This document shows positions 49,415 through 60,900 of a stretch of 64,000 nt of DNA, one piece after another (positions within the stretch are counted from its first letter, which is position 1; each line of letters starts with the position of its first letter). The notes under the pieces were generated by a model, which saw only the letters and a program-made list of their open reading frames with translations, did not search any database and was not told where the DNA came from. This DNA comes from Pegoplata infirma (taxonomy: Eukaryota > Arthropoda > Insecta > Diptera > Anthomyiidae). Position numbers and translations under genes: made by a program. Where the stretch lies: contig OY992537.1 in NCBI GenBank assembly GCA_963921195.1, positions 148,979,841 through 149,043,840 on the forward strand, given 5' to 3'.

Positions 49415-51274
49415 TAGCTGTTAATACTAGTCCGAAGTCTTAATTTTTTTCTGTCATGATAAAGCTAATATACTTATGCATTCTAATTTTTATAGAGTCA
49501 AAATCGGATCATTATTTATCGAGTTATAGCAATTTAAAAATGAGGGTCTCCAAAAAACCTTAAATAATGGGTTTCTCATAAAAATGAAAAAAAAAAACTT
49601 TGCATAAATGCATATATCTCTGTAAGTACCAGCCCGATTGTCTCACATTTGGTTCCAGAGGAAAGATAAAGTCTCAATCTTTTATTTTTTTGTTATTTTG
49701 ACAAAATCGGAGCAATAGTTGCAGAGATACAGCCGTTGAAAGTAAAAGGTCTCCAGACAACGAAAAATTACAAGATTATCATTTTTGAAAAAAAAAAAAT
49801 TTTTAAAAATTTAAAATCGAGCAATCTCTTTTATTCTATTTAAACTTTATTGAAAAAGATTTAAATTCGTGCAAAGGCATTAGAAAACGATAGAATGGTA
49901 ACCTTGATATAGCCATTTCAAGTTATTACAAGTAACCCGAAAATATTTTTGATATGAATGCATAAATATCTGTTAATACTAGTCCGATAGTCTTAATTTT
50001 TTTCTGTCATGATAAAGCTAATATACTTATGCATTCTAGTTTTTATAGAGTCAAAATCGGATCATTATTTACCGAGTTATAGCAATTTAAAAATGAGGGT
50101 CTCCAAGAAACCTTAAATAATGGGTTTCTCATAAAAATTAAAAAAAAACTTTGAATAAATGCATATATCTCTGTAAGTACCAGCCCGATTGCCTCACATT
50201 TGGTTCCAGAGGAAAGATAAAGTCTCAATATTTTATTTTTTTGTTATTTTGACAAAATCGGAGCAATAGTTGCAGAGATACAGCCGTTGAAAGTAAAAGG
50301 TCTCCAGACTACGAAAAATTACAAGTTTATCATTTTTGAAAAAATAAATTTTTTTAAAAATTTAAAATCGAGCAATCTCTTTTATTCTAATTAAACTTTA
50401 TTGAAAAGGATTTAAATTCGTGCAAAGGCATTTGAAATCGATATAATGGTAACCTTGATATAGCCATTTCAAGTTATTACAAGTAATCCGAAAATATTTT
50501 TGATATGAATGCATAAATATCTGTTAATACTAGTCCGATAGTCTTAATTTTTTTCTGTCATGATAAAGCTAATATACTTATGCATTCTAGTTTTTATAGA
50601 GTCAAAATCGGATCATTATTTACCGAGTTATAGCAATTTAAAAATGAGGGTCTCCAAGAAACCTTAAATAATGGGTTTCTCATAAAAATGAAAAAAAAAA
50701 CTTTGAATAAATGCATATATCTCTGTAAGTACCAGCCCGATTGCCTCACATTTGGTTCCAGAGGAAAGATAAAGTCTCAATATTTTATTTTTTTGTTATT
50801 TTGACAAAATCGGAGCAATAGTTGCAGAGATACAGCCGTTGAAAGTAAAAGGTCTCCAGACTACGAAAAATTACAAGTTTATCATTTTTGAAAAAACATT
50901 TTTTTTTAAAAATTTAAAATCGAGCAATCTCTTTTATTCTATTTAAACTTTATTGAAAAAGATTTAAATTCGTGAAAAGGCATTAGAAAACGATAGAATG
51001 GTAACCTTGATAGAGCCATTTCAAGTTATTACAAGTAACCCGAAAATATTTTTGATATGAATGCATAAATATCTATTAATACTAGTCTGATAGTCTTAAA
51101 TTTTTTCTGTCATGATAAAGCTAATATACTTATGCATTCTAGTTTTTATAGAGTCAAAATCGCATCATTATTTACCGAGTTATAGCAATTTAAAAATGAG
51201 GGTCTCCAAAAAACCTTAAATAATGAGTTTCTCATAAAAATGAAAAAAAAACTTTGCATAAATGCATATATCTC
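49415..51274. repeat. Satellite array block 3
   Basis: About 3.4 monomers between the two LTR elements. The left edge resumes exactly where block 2 stopped (TGTTAATACTAG), so element 1 split one monomer. One base is missing at TCCGAAGTC. The right edge is AATGCATATATCTC, where element 2 starts. Subtypes are A-like, C, C/A, then B (CGCATC). No gene. Confidence 0.96.
51270..51274. other. Left target-site duplication of element 2 (ATCTC)
   Basis: ATCTC is repeated exactly at 57919-57923, after which the satellite continues TGTAAGTACC. A 5-bp perfect duplication is typical of BEL/Pao and supports a simple, recent insertion. Confidence 0.93.
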
Positions 51275-51571
51275 TGTTGGAGTGCGTATTAAACAAAACA
51301 AATATATTCTTTTGGTTTTTTAATAATTCATTTATTGAGCGCAAACTAGGACGCTTGTTGTTTTCACAAAAAATAAAAGTGGACTGTATCGTATAAAAAA
51401 TGTGTATCTTTTTCTTAGTGTCTACATACAGAGTTGTATCTTAAAGTAGTATAAACAAGAGTTGAAATAAAAGTAAAAAATTAATAAAAAAGTGGATATT
51501 AAATTCAACCATCCACTAGTAATGACCGTTAAAATTCAAAAACTATAAAAATTAAGTTATACATTCAAACA
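51275..51571 (-). repeat. 3' LTR of element 2 (297 bp)
   Basis: Plus-strand reading runs TGTTGGAGTGCG to ATTCAAACA. It matches 57622-57918 except for two substitutions. A candidate polyadenylation hexamer on the coding strand (AATAAA, plus-strand TTTATT) is at 51331-51336. Confidence 0.96.
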
Positions 51572-51586
51572 TATCGGCGCCCTTTG
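51572..51586 (-). other. Polypurine tract region of element 2
   Basis: On the coding strand the sequence TTCAAAGGGCGCCGATA abuts the LTR start TGTTTGAATG. A GGGCG-rich stretch directly before TGTT is characteristic of BEL/Pao elements. Confidence 0.7.
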
Positions 51587-51599
51587 AAAGCACCGGGTT

Positions 51600-54500
51600 T
51601 CAAATATCTAAAAACAAAGGACAAAGTTTGGCAATTGGACGTTTATAACATCCTTTTGAAGTTCTTACCGTTACAACTCTGACGAGTCCATCTGCGCCTG
51701 GATGAGTATCAGTGATTCTCGCAATTGACCATTGGGTTGGAGGTAGGTTATTATCTCTTATTATGACGATATCATTGACTTTCAAATTCCCCAGTTTCTG
51801 TGACCACTTTGGGCGTTGTTGCATTTCCCCTAAGTATTGTCTTGACCATCTCGTCCAAAACGATTGAACTAATTTCTGCAAATATTGCCATCGATCGCAA
51901 TGGCTTATCTTCGTAACCGTTAAGTCCTCGTCGGGTAGTGCAGCCATTGGCCGAAAGATCAAAAAATGGGCCGGTGTAAGAGGATCCGTGTCACCTTCAA
52001 ACTTAATGCACAATGGTCGTGAATTCAAACAACATTCCACCTGACATAACACGGTATACATTTCCTCAAATGTGACAGATGAGTCAGCTAAAACACGTTT
52101 CAGATAATATTTGGTTGACTTAACCCCCGCTTCCCACATCCCACCAAAATGTGGTGCAGAAGGTGGTGAGAAGTGCCACTGTATCTGTTGGGCACACATT
52201 TCCCTTTGGAGATTCTGCTGCGTTTCATCTTCCTGAAGGTATTGGTAAAGCTCCCGTAGTTGTTGATTACATCCTACAAAATTCGTTCCATTGTCCGAGT
52301 ATATGTGTAATGGCTTGCCACGTCTGGAGACGAATCTGCGCAACGCTGCAATAAATGCGGACGACGATAATTCCGTAACCAATTCAAGATGGATCGCCTT
52401 TGTCGTCAAACAAACGAAGACTGCAATCCAACTTTTATACAATTTTGACCCACGGCCCTTCCACGACCGTACTTGTATCGGACCAGCAAAGTCCACACCG
52501 GTATTTATGAATGCTGACGTCTGTTGCAGGCGGTGTTGGGGTAACCTTCCCATTTGCTGTTTAAATGGAATTGCCCGAAATCTCATGCAAACAACGCATC
52601 TATAAACACATCGTTTAACTATCGAAGTTATACATGGTATCCAATACTTAAGACCAATCAAGTAGATTGTCTGTCTGTGTCCAGAGTGTAAATATTTCAA
52701 ATGATAGTATTCCACCAACAAGCCAGTTAGTAAGTGATCCCTGTGCAAAATCATGGGATGTTTTTGATCATAACTAATCTGTGCATTCTCGATTCTCCCA
52801 CCAACTCTCATCAAGCCATGAGTGTCCACATAAGGAGCCAAACCAACCAATTTATGACCACTTGTCAATTGTCTGCCCGATGATAGAATATGTATTTCCT
52901 GCAAGTATGATTGCCCCTGAGATGCTTTAACCAACTGATACGCTGCACGTTCCAGTTCATGTGTAGTTAAGGATGACGTTTTCCTATCCTCTCTTGAGGC
53001 TTTGCAGTTATTTACAAATCTCAATATTAAAGCCGTGATCCGAAGTAAAGTATAGTATCTTGAGTAACGATTAAATATATCATCGGGTTGTTTCGTCACC
53101 ACATGCAACAGGGTCTTCTTTTTCTCTTCCATATCAATGTCCGTGGAAATAATTACGACATCGTCACGTTGTCTCCTTGCAGATCGAAGCTCTTTTGGAC
53201 CGTACCACCACAGGTTATTATCCATCAATTCAGGTGCTGTCATGCCACGTGTTGCCATGTCCGCTGGATTGTTGCGTGATGTTATGTGGCACCATTGATG
53301 TGATGGCATGTGTTGAATTATATATGATGTGCGATTAGCAATAAATGATTTCCATCGCACCGGGTGATCAGACAACCACGCGAGTACAACGGTTGAGTCC
53401 GACCACCCAAATAGTTTACCTGTGTCAATGTTCAAAGCTGCTTGGACCTTCATCATTAACTTGACTAGCAAATGTGCCGCACAGAGCTCCAATCGTGGCA
53501 ACGATATTTGCTTTACTGGAGCCACCCTTGTCTTTGATGTTATTAACGTTGTGTGAATACTACCGTCTTCATGTGTAATTTTCAAATATATGACTGCTGC
53601 ATATGCCAACTCCGAAGAATCCGCAAAGCCATGCAATTCAGCAGTTGCTCCATTTTCAAATTTTATCCATCTTGATATCCTTAGTTCTCCTATAAGGCCA
53701 ATATTATCTCGAAGTTTGCGCCACTGAATATAAAGGTCTTCAGGCAACTGTTGATCCCACTCGATACGATGTAACCATAACTTCTGCATAAATATTTTCA
53801 TCGCAACGACGATTGGGGCCAATAAACCAATGGGATCAAATATCTTCGATACATCTGACAACACAGACCTTTTCGTCACTGTACCGGATATAGGCTGAAG
53901 ATCAACTGAATATTTAAAGGTGTCAGTTGTGGTATCCCACAATAAACCAAGTGTCTTAACAGTTTGTGTCGTATCAATAATCGTAGATGTAGATGTTGCT
54001 CTATCAGATGGATTAACACTCTGAAGAAATTCCTCGGAATTCGACGACCATTTTCGTAGATTAAAACCTGCCCCAGAAAGTACTGAGCACAGATCGTCCT
54101 TAAGTTGTATAGCCGATTGTACACTCCCACAACACGACATAAAATCATCAACATAAAACTGTTGATCTATTGCATCGGCTACTTCAGAATGTTGGGTAGC
54201 GCTCTCCAATGCTAGTTGATGCAATGTTCTAATGGCCAGGAAAGGAGCCGAAGCAATTCCATATGTGACTGTGTTTAAACAGTACTCCTTGATCGGTTCA
54301 TTAGTCGATTCTCTCCACACAATACGCTGGAACCGCCGGTCATCAGGATGAATTAAGACCTGCCGGTACATTTTCTCTATGTCCGCCGAAATGCCTACTT
54401 CAAATTTTCTAAATTTTAATAGAATCGTAAAAAGATCGTTCTGGATAGTAGCACCAACAAGTAATTGATCATTTAAGGAGTGACCGGTTGTAGTCTGGCA

Positions 54501-56825
54501 TGATGCGTCGAAGACTACGCGTAACCTCGTAGTCGTACTGCTAGGTTTCATAACAGCGTGATGTGGCATAAAATAGCCATTTATATCATATGTAGTTTTA
54601 TCAATTTCCATGTGATTCAATTCCACGTACTCACGAATAAATTTCACGTACTCTTCCTTCAAATACGGTTTATCTATAAATCGTCTCTCCATTGAATGCA
54701 ATCTTTTCAAGGCCATTGTTCTAGATTCCCCTAATTCAACGCTGTCGTCCTTAAACGGTAATCTTACCATGAATCTGCCATCGCCCAATCTTTGGCAATT
54801 CTGTTGAAAGTGGTTTTCCGCTTCCTTCTCCTCATCAGATATTATCTTAACTGTTGACGGTAAATCCTCAATTTCCCAAAATCGCTGTAGAGTGTTATTC
54901 AAATCCAAAGACACGTGCGCCGCAAAAACTGTTTGGTGTACCTGAGTTTCCATTCTGCCCATTATTACCCATCCGAATATCGTACTAATCGCAAAAGGTG
55001 AACCACTTGGGTGTTGTATCTTATCAGGTAACAAGCATTGACTGAATATATCGGCGCCCATGATAACATCTATCTGCGCAGATTTGCCAAATTGTGGATC
55101 AGCTAACTTAAGATCCCTAAAGTATTCAAATTTCTGACTCTCAATGTCATGGCCAGGAAGATTCTTCGTTAATGAAGACAAGCAATAGGCTTGAGTCCGA
55201 ATCGTCATCTCGAAAAGTGTGGAATATATCTCAAGGTTTACCTTCCCTTTAGTATAACTACTATGATTTGGACCAACTCCATACATTAACGTTTTATCCT
55301 GCATTCGTGTAAGGCGAAGCCGTTGGAGACATTTCTCCGAAATCAATGTTACCTGCGCCCCAGAATCTAACAGCGCGCGACATGGTTGTAGTTGATTACT
55401 TTTATCACGAATCATAATCATTACCGTCGGTAAAATGGTAATAGTCTCAGGATTCCGATTCAGTGTATTTACAATAAATGATTGCTGTTGTGATGTTTGA
55501 GTATCAGATGACTGTGACAAAACTTGTCGTTGATTATCAGAATCCTCTGGTGTAAAGTGTAATAACGAGTTATGCTTAGAACCGCACATTCTGCATGACG
55601 ATGCATTACAATTTGTGGCTACATGCTTAGGTCGAAGACAATTAAAACATAGTTTGCCCTCTCGTACTAATTGCCAGCGTCTATCAAGTGGTGAATTTTT
55701 AAAATCATCACATTGGTACAAAAAGTGAGCCCCATTGCAACAAATGCAGGCTTGAACGGTGGACGAATACGCTGCTGGCTGATTTCTTGAACGATTCATA
55801 TACGTAGTTGTTTTAGGTGGTTGCCTCAAAACACTTTGTTGAATACTTTCCAATTCGTATATTCTATCCTCCAAAAATTTAAGAAAGTTTTCATACTTAA
55901 CATTTGCGACTGATCTCTTCTCTCTACACCACAAAACATGTGTTTCGGCATCGAGCTTTTTCTCCAAATGGAATAACAGAATGGTGTTCCAATGCTGAAT
56001 GGGTTCTTCCAATACTTTAAGGGCGTTGACACTCTCATTTGTGTTGTTGTATAAGCGTTTAGTTTCGTGAACTGACGCTGCCTTCATACCTGGTTGATCA
56101 AACAACAGTTCCAAATAGGCTCTTTTGACATTCTCAGATTTATCGTATTTCTTGTTCAATATCTCCCAAGCAATTAAATAATTGTCATTTGTCGGTTTTA
56201 AATGTTTAATTAGTGATAAGGCTTCCCCTCTTAACTTCGTTTGCAAATATTCCAGCTTTTCAACATTTGAGACCGTAACTCTGGTGTGAATAAGGGCTTC
56301 AAATAAATCACGAAATCTTATCCATTCCGTGTAAGAACCATCAAATTCCGGGATCTGTATTTGGGGTAATCTAACTTCCTGTTGTTGTGGTTGAGTTGTT
56401 GTAGTTTCATTGATCGGTGATGAATGAAATCTGTGTTGGGTTGTTAATCTTTCCAATAGCAAGCCAATGGAGTTCTGGGAATTGGCCATCGCCTGTATTG
56501 CCTGAGTAATGTTATTTGATGATTCGTTTTCAACAACTGTTCGATCTGCATCCTCGTCATTAATGCGGGCAGAGTAAATAGATTTTACAGCAAAATATTT
56601 TTCCTCTATACCATTACGATACGTCTCCTCCTCCTTCTTCCTTGCATCATCCGTGGTCAATACGTCGATATCATCCTGAATTACCTCATACTGCGCAAAC
56701 AACTCGTCTAATTTAGAGACTCTTACCTTAATCTCATTAATATTAGCATCCTGGTTCAAACAAAAATTATAAATCCGAGTGATAGTGCCCTTAATCGTTT
56801 GTCGCTTTGCCTTTAGATTTTCCAT
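51600..56825 (-). CDS. BEL/Pao Gag-Pro-Pol polyprotein, intact (1741 aa)
   Basis: A single uninterrupted frame with an ATG in good context (AAAATGG), of normal BEL/Pao length. Order: N-terminal Gag with charged helical segments (1-130); Gag core of the DUF1759 type (about 155-310, with LPQIQIPEFDG); three zinc modules (about 360-425, C360 first); aspartic protease with D487-S-G; pre-RT TIFGWVIMG; RT from HHAVMKP, with D815 in ADIEKMYRQ and YVDD at 891-894; RNase H with D1069, E1113 and D1143; integrase with H-H-C-C zinc module (about 1375-1415) and catalytic D1445, D1511 and E1565; and a C-terminal domain of the DUF5641 type (about 1640-1735). It would be cut by its own protease, reverse-transcribe the element RNA in cytoplasmic particles and integrate the cDNA. 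No Env-like frame is seen. Near-identical LTRs and an intact frame suggest recent activity. Confidence 0.96.
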   Translation of the reverse strand: MENLKAKRQTIKGTITRIYNFCLNQDANINEIKVRVSKLDELFAQYEVIQDDIDVLTTDDARKKEEETYRNGIEEKYFAVKSIYSARINDEDADRTVVENESSNNITQAIQAMANSQNSIGLLLERLTTQHRFHSSPINETTTTQPQQQEVRLPQIQIPEFDGSYTEWIRFRDLFEALIHTRVTVSNVEKLEYLQTKLRGEALSLIKHLKPTNDNYLIAWEILNKKYDKSENVKRAYLELLFDQPGMKAASVHETKRLYNNTNESVNALKVLEEPIQHWNTILLFHLEKKLDAETHVLWCREKRSVANVKYENFLKFLEDRIYELESIQQSVLRQPPKTTTYMNRSRNQPAAYSSTVQACICCNGAHFLYQCDDFKNSPLDRRWQLVREGKLCFNCLRPKHVATNCNASSCRMCGSKHNSLLHFTPEDSDNQRQVLSQSSDTQTSQQQSFIVNTLNRNPETITILPTVMIMIRDKSNQLQPCRALLDSGAQVTLISEKCLQRLRLTRMQDKTLMYGVGPNHSSYTKGKVNLEIYSTLFEMTIRTQAYCLSSLTKNLPGHDIESQKFEYFRDLKLADPQFGKSAQIDVIMGADIFSQCLLPDKIQHPSGSPFAISTIFGWVIMGRMETQVHQTVFAAHVSLDLNNTLQRFWEIEDLPSTVKIISDEEKEAENHFQQNCQRLGDGRFMVRLPFKDDSVELGESRTMALKRLHSMERRFIDKPYLKEEYVKFIREYVELNHMEIDKTTYDINGYFMPHHAVMKPSSTTTRLRVVFDASCQTTTGHSLNDQLLVGATIQNDLFTILLKFRKFEVGISADIEKMYRQVLIHPDDRRFQRIVWRESTNEPIKEYCLNTVTYGIASAPFLAIRTLHQLALESATQHSEVADAIDQQFYVDDFMSCCGSVQSAIQLKDDLCSVLSGAGFNLRKWSSNSEEFLQSVNPSDRATSTSTIIDTTQTVKTLGLLWDTTTDTFKYSVDLQPISGTVTKRSVLSDVSKIFDPIGLLAPIVVAMKIFMQKLWLHRIEWDQQLPEDLYIQWRKLRDNIGLIGELRISRWIKFENGATAELHGFADSSELAYAAVIYLKITHEDGSIHTTLITSKTRVAPVKQISLPRLELCAAHLLVKLMMKVQAALNIDTGKLFGWSDSTVVLAWLSDHPVRWKSFIANRTSYIIQHMPSHQWCHITSRNNPADMATRGMTAPELMDNNLWWYGPKELRSARRQRDDVVIISTDIDMEEKKKTLLHVVTKQPDDIFNRYSRYYTLLRITALILRFVNNCKASREDRKTSSLTTHELERAAYQLVKASQGQSYLQEIHILSSGRQLTSGHKLVGLAPYVDTHGLMRVGGRIENAQISYDQKHPMILHRDHLLTGLLVEYYHLKYLHSGHRQTIYLIGLKYWIPCITSIVKRCVYRCVVCMRFRAIPFKQQMGRLPQHRLQQTSAFINTGVDFAGPIQVRSWKGRGSKLYKSWIAVFVCLTTKAIHLELVTELSSSAFIAALRRFVSRRGKPLHIYSDNGTNFVGCNQQLRELYQYLQEDETQQNLQREMCAQQIQWHFSPPSAPHFGGMWEAGVKSTKYYLKRVLADSSVTFEEMYTVLCQVECCLNSRPLCIKFEGDTDPLTPAHFLIFRPMAALPDEDLTVTKISHCDRWQYLQKLVQSFWTRWSRQYLGEMQQRPKWSQKLGNLKVNDIVIIRDNNLPPTQWSIARITDTHPGADGLVRVVTVRTSKGCYKRPIAKLCPLFLDI

Positions 56826-57598
56826 TTTACAAAAAATCTACAATATCTATTAATAATTACAAAAATTTTCTTAATAATCTTAATAATACATACGCTATTA
56901 TAAATTCAATTCAATAAACTTATCCGGATTTCCGGTACAACACCATTAAATTCCCCCAATATATCCTAAATATGAGTGCAGTTCCGGTAAATGACAGTAT
57001 TGCCAAGCCAATAACTTCCGGTACTATATTATCCAAAAATCCAAAGTACCATGTGGTTCCCGAATAAAATAAACATCAAATATATATAGTACCCATAATA
57101 CCCGTGTGTGGTGCAATATTACCAGGTTCGTGAACAAAATAATTATCAAAAATACATAGTACATATAATATCCGCGTGTTACGGAATATGGTCCGTGAAC
57201 AAACTAAATATCAATTAAGTAAGCCCTAAAGTATGCTCTACCTTCTGCCACTTAATGATATGATACACAAACTCCAATAAGAATGTGGACTCAAATTACG
57301 CCCAACATTAATGTCAAATAGTTACCAATCAAATAAATAAAAAATCTAATTAGATAACAAAACGAATATAATCTAAATAATGTATATACTGCACGTCTGC
57401 TCCGTCAGTAACTTTCCAGAAATTTCATTTCTACTCACTGCCGACTGCAATATTGTTGTTGTTCCGTTGAATTATTGCTTCCCTGTTGACTTTACGTTTG
57501 TGTCTGATGTTATTGTTCTATCAGCCAAATTGTTTTCCTGTTGAAATTTGCCAATAATATTCCAATAAAGGTATGTTGTTGAAAATTCTTCTTGGTAT
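56826..57598 (-). other. Leader of element 2 with ~65-bp degenerate repeats
   Basis: About 770 bp without a gene. Around 57059-57215, related blocks follow each other: CGAATAAAATAAACATCAAA (57061), CGTGAACAAAATAATTATCA (57129) and CGTGAACAAACTAAATATCA (57194), each of the first two followed by TAGTAC-AATA-CCG-GTG. The period is about 65-68 bp. Short TTCCGGTA strings (near 56930, 56982 and 57010) also recur. Leader repeats in retroelements can carry regulatory or packaging signals; that is inferred here. Confidence 0.65.
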
Positions 57599-57616
57599 TC
57601 CGATTCGATAGGACCA
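57599..57616 (-). other. Primer-binding site of element 2
   Basis: On the coding strand, TGGTCCTATCGAATCGG begins five bases after the LTR end. TGG pairs with a tRNA CCA end. Its start, TGGTCCT, is shared with element 1. Confidence 0.65.
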
Positions 57617-57621
57617 AAAAA

Positions 57622-57918
57622 TGTTGGAGTGCGTATTAAAAAAAACAAATATATTCTTTTGGTTTTTTAATAATTCATTTATTGAGCGCAAACTATGACG
57701 CTTGTTGTTTTCACAAAAAATAAAAGTGGACTGTATCGTATAAAAAATGTGTATCTTTTTCTTAGTGTCTACATACAGAGTTGTATCTTAAAGTAGTATA
57801 AACAAGAGTTGAAATAAAAGTAAAAAATTAATAAAAAAGTGGATATTAAATTCAACCATCCACTAGTAATGACCGTTAAAATTCAAAAACTATAAAAATT
57901 AAGTTATACATTCAAACA
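57622..57918 (-). repeat. 5' LTR of element 2 (297 bp)
   Basis: The upstream LTR in the element's own orientation. It is bounded by ATGTTGGAG on the internal side and TTCAAACA followed by the target duplication ATCTC on the outer side. Confidence 0.96.
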
Positions 57919-60900
57919 ATCTCTGTAAGTACCAGCCCGATTGTCTCACATTTGGTTCCAGAGGAAAGATAAAGTCTCAATCTTTTATTTTTTTGTTATT
58001 TTGACAAAATCGGAGCAATAGTTGCAGAGATACAGCCGTTGAAAGTAAAAGGTCTCCAGACTACGAAAAATTACAAGTTTATCATTTTTGAAAAAATAAA
58101 TTTTTTTAAAAATTTAAAATCGAGCAATCTCTTTTATTCTAATTAAACTTTATTGAAAAAGATTTAAATTCGTGCAAAGGCATTTGAAATTGATATAATG
58201 GTAACCTTGATATAGCCATTTCAAGTTATTACAAGTAACCCGAAAATATTTTTGATATGAATGCATAAATATCTGTTAATACTAGTCCGATAGTCTTAAT
58301 TTTTTTCTGTCATGATAAAGCTAATATACTTATGCATTCTAGTTTTTATAGAGTCAAAATCGGATCATTATTTACCGAGTTATAGCAATTTAAAAATGAG
58401 GGTCTCCAAGAAACCTTAAATAATGGGTTTCTCATAAAAATGAAAAAAAAACTTTGAATAAATGCATATATCTCTGTAAGTACCAGCCCGATTGCCTCAC
58501 ATTTGGTTCCAGAGGAAAGATAAAGTCTCAATCTTTTATTTTTTTGTTATTTTGACAAAAGCGGAGCAATAGTTGCAGAGATACAGCCGTTGAAAGTAAA
58601 AGGTCTCCAGACTACGAAAAATTACAAGTTTATCATTTTTGAAAAAATAAATTTTTTTAAAAATTTAAAATCGAGCAATCTCTTTTATTCTATTTAAACT
58701 TTATTGAAAAAGATTTAAATTCGTGCAAAGGCATTAGAAAACGATAGAATGGTAACCTTGATATAGCCATTTCAAGTTATTACAAGTAACCCGAAAATAT
58801 TTTTGATATGAATGCATAAATATCTGTTAATTCTAGTCCGATAGTCTTAATTTTTTTCTGTCATGATAAAGCTAATATACTTATGCCTTCTAGTTTTTAT
58901 AGAGTCAAAATCGGATCATTATTTACCGAGTTATAGCAATTTAAAAATGAGGGTCTCCAAAAAACCTTAAATAATGGGTTTCTCATAAAAATGAAAAAAA
59001 AAACTTTGCATAAATGCATATATCTCTGTAAGTACCAGCCCGATTGTCTCACATTTGGTTCCAGAGGAAAGATAAAGTCTCAATCTTTTATTTTTTTGAT
59101 ATTTTGACAAAATCGGAGCAATAGTTGCAGAGATACAGCCGTTGAAAGTAAAAGGTCTCCAGACTACGAAAAATTACAAGTTTATCATTTTTGAAAAAAT
59201 ATTTTTTTTTAAAAATTTAAAATCGAGCAATCTCTTTTATTCGAATTAAACTTTATTGAAAAAGATTTAAATTCGTGCAAAGGCATTTGAAATCGATATA
59301 ATGGTAACCTTGATAGAGCCATTTCAAGTTATTACAAGTAACCCGAAAATATTTTTGATATGAATGCATAAATATCTGTTAATACTAGTCCGATAGTCTT
59401 AATTTTTTTCTGTCATGATAAAGCTAATATACTTATGCATTCTAATTTTTATAGAGTCAAAATCGGATCATTATTTACCGAGTTATAGCAATTTAAAAAT
59501 GAGGGTCTCCAAAAAACCTTAAATAATGGGTTTCTCATAAAAATGAAAAATAAACTTTGCATAAATGCATATATCTCTGTAAGTACCAGCCCGATTGTCT
59601 CACATTTGGTTCCAGAGGAAAGATAAAGTCTCAATCTTTTATTTTTTTGTTATTTTGACAAAATCGGAGCAATAGTTGCAGAGATACAGCCGTTGAAAGT
59701 AAAAGGTCTCCAGACTACGAAAAATTACAACTTTATCATTTTTGAAAAAATAAATTTTTTTAAAAATTTAAAATCGAGCAATCTCTTTTATTCTATTTAA
59801 ACTTTATTGAAAAAGATTTAAATTCGTGCAAAGGCATTTGAAATCGAAATAATGGTAACCTTGATATAGCCATTTCAAGTTATTACAAGTAACCCGAAAA
59901 TATTTTTGATATGAATGCATAAATATCTGTTAATACTAGTCCGATAGTCTTAATTTTTTGCTGTCATGATAAAGCTAATATACTTATGCATTCTAGTTTT
60001 TATAGAGTCAAAATCGGATCATTATTTACAGAGTTATAGCAATTTAAAAATGAGGGTCTCCAAAAAACCTTAAATAATGGGTTTCTCATAAAAATGAAAA
60101 AAAAAACTTTGCATAAATGCATATATCTCTGTAAGTACCAGCCCGATTGTCTCACGTTTGGTTCCAGAGGAAAGATAAAGTCTTAATCTTTTATTTTTTT
60201 GTTATTTTGACAAAATCGGAGCAATAGTTGCAGAGATACAGCCGTTGAAAGTAAAAGGTCTCCAGACTACGAAAAATTACAAGTTTATCATTTTTGAAAA
60301 AATAAATTTTTTTAAAAATTTAAAATCGAGCAATCTCTTTTATTCTATTTAAACTTTATTGAAAAAGATTTAAATTCGTGCAAAGGCATTTGAAAGCGAT
60401 ATAATGGTAACCTTGATATAGCCATTTCAAGTTATTACAAGTAACCCGAAAATATTTTTGATATGAATGCATAAATATCTGTTAATACTAGTCTGATAGT
60501 CTTAATTTTTTTCTGTCATGATAAAGCTAATATACTTATGCATTCTAATTTTTATAGAGTCAAAATCGGATCATTATTTACCGAGTTATAGCAATTTAAA
60601 AATGAGGGTCTCCAAAAAACCTTAAATAATGGGTTTCTCATAAAAATGAAAAAAAAAACTTTGCATAAATGCATATATCTCTGTAAGTACCAGCCCGATT
60701 GTCTCACATTTGGTTCCAGAGGAAAGATAAAGTCTCAATCTTTGATTTTTTTGTTATTTTGACAAAATCGGAGCAATAGTTGCAGAGATACAGCCGTTGA
60801 AAGTAAAAGGTCTCCAGACAACGAAAAATTACAAGTTTATCATTTTTGAAAAAATAAATTTTTTTAAAAATTTAAAATCGAGCAATCTCTTTTATTCTAT

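Larger units (their letters stand above)
51275..57918 (-). mobile_element. Element 2: intact BEL/Pao LTR retrotransposon
   Basis: A 6644-bp element in minus orientation. It has 297-bp LTRs, a primer-binding site, a leader with tandem repeats, one full-length Gag-Pol frame and a polypurine region (AAAGGGCGCCGATA) before the 3' LTR. The LTRs differ at two sites (51295/57642 C/A and 51350/57697 G/T regions). A perfect 5-bp target duplication flanks it. All catalytic motifs of protease, RT, RNase H and integrase are present, so it could be autonomous. It inserted into a satellite monomer about 1.9 kb from element 1 and in the opposite orientation. Confidence 0.95.

Noticed and set aside
52151..54154. 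Short frames overlapping the Gag-Pol of element 2 on either strand
   Set aside because: Shadows of the 1741-aa frame, without independent support.
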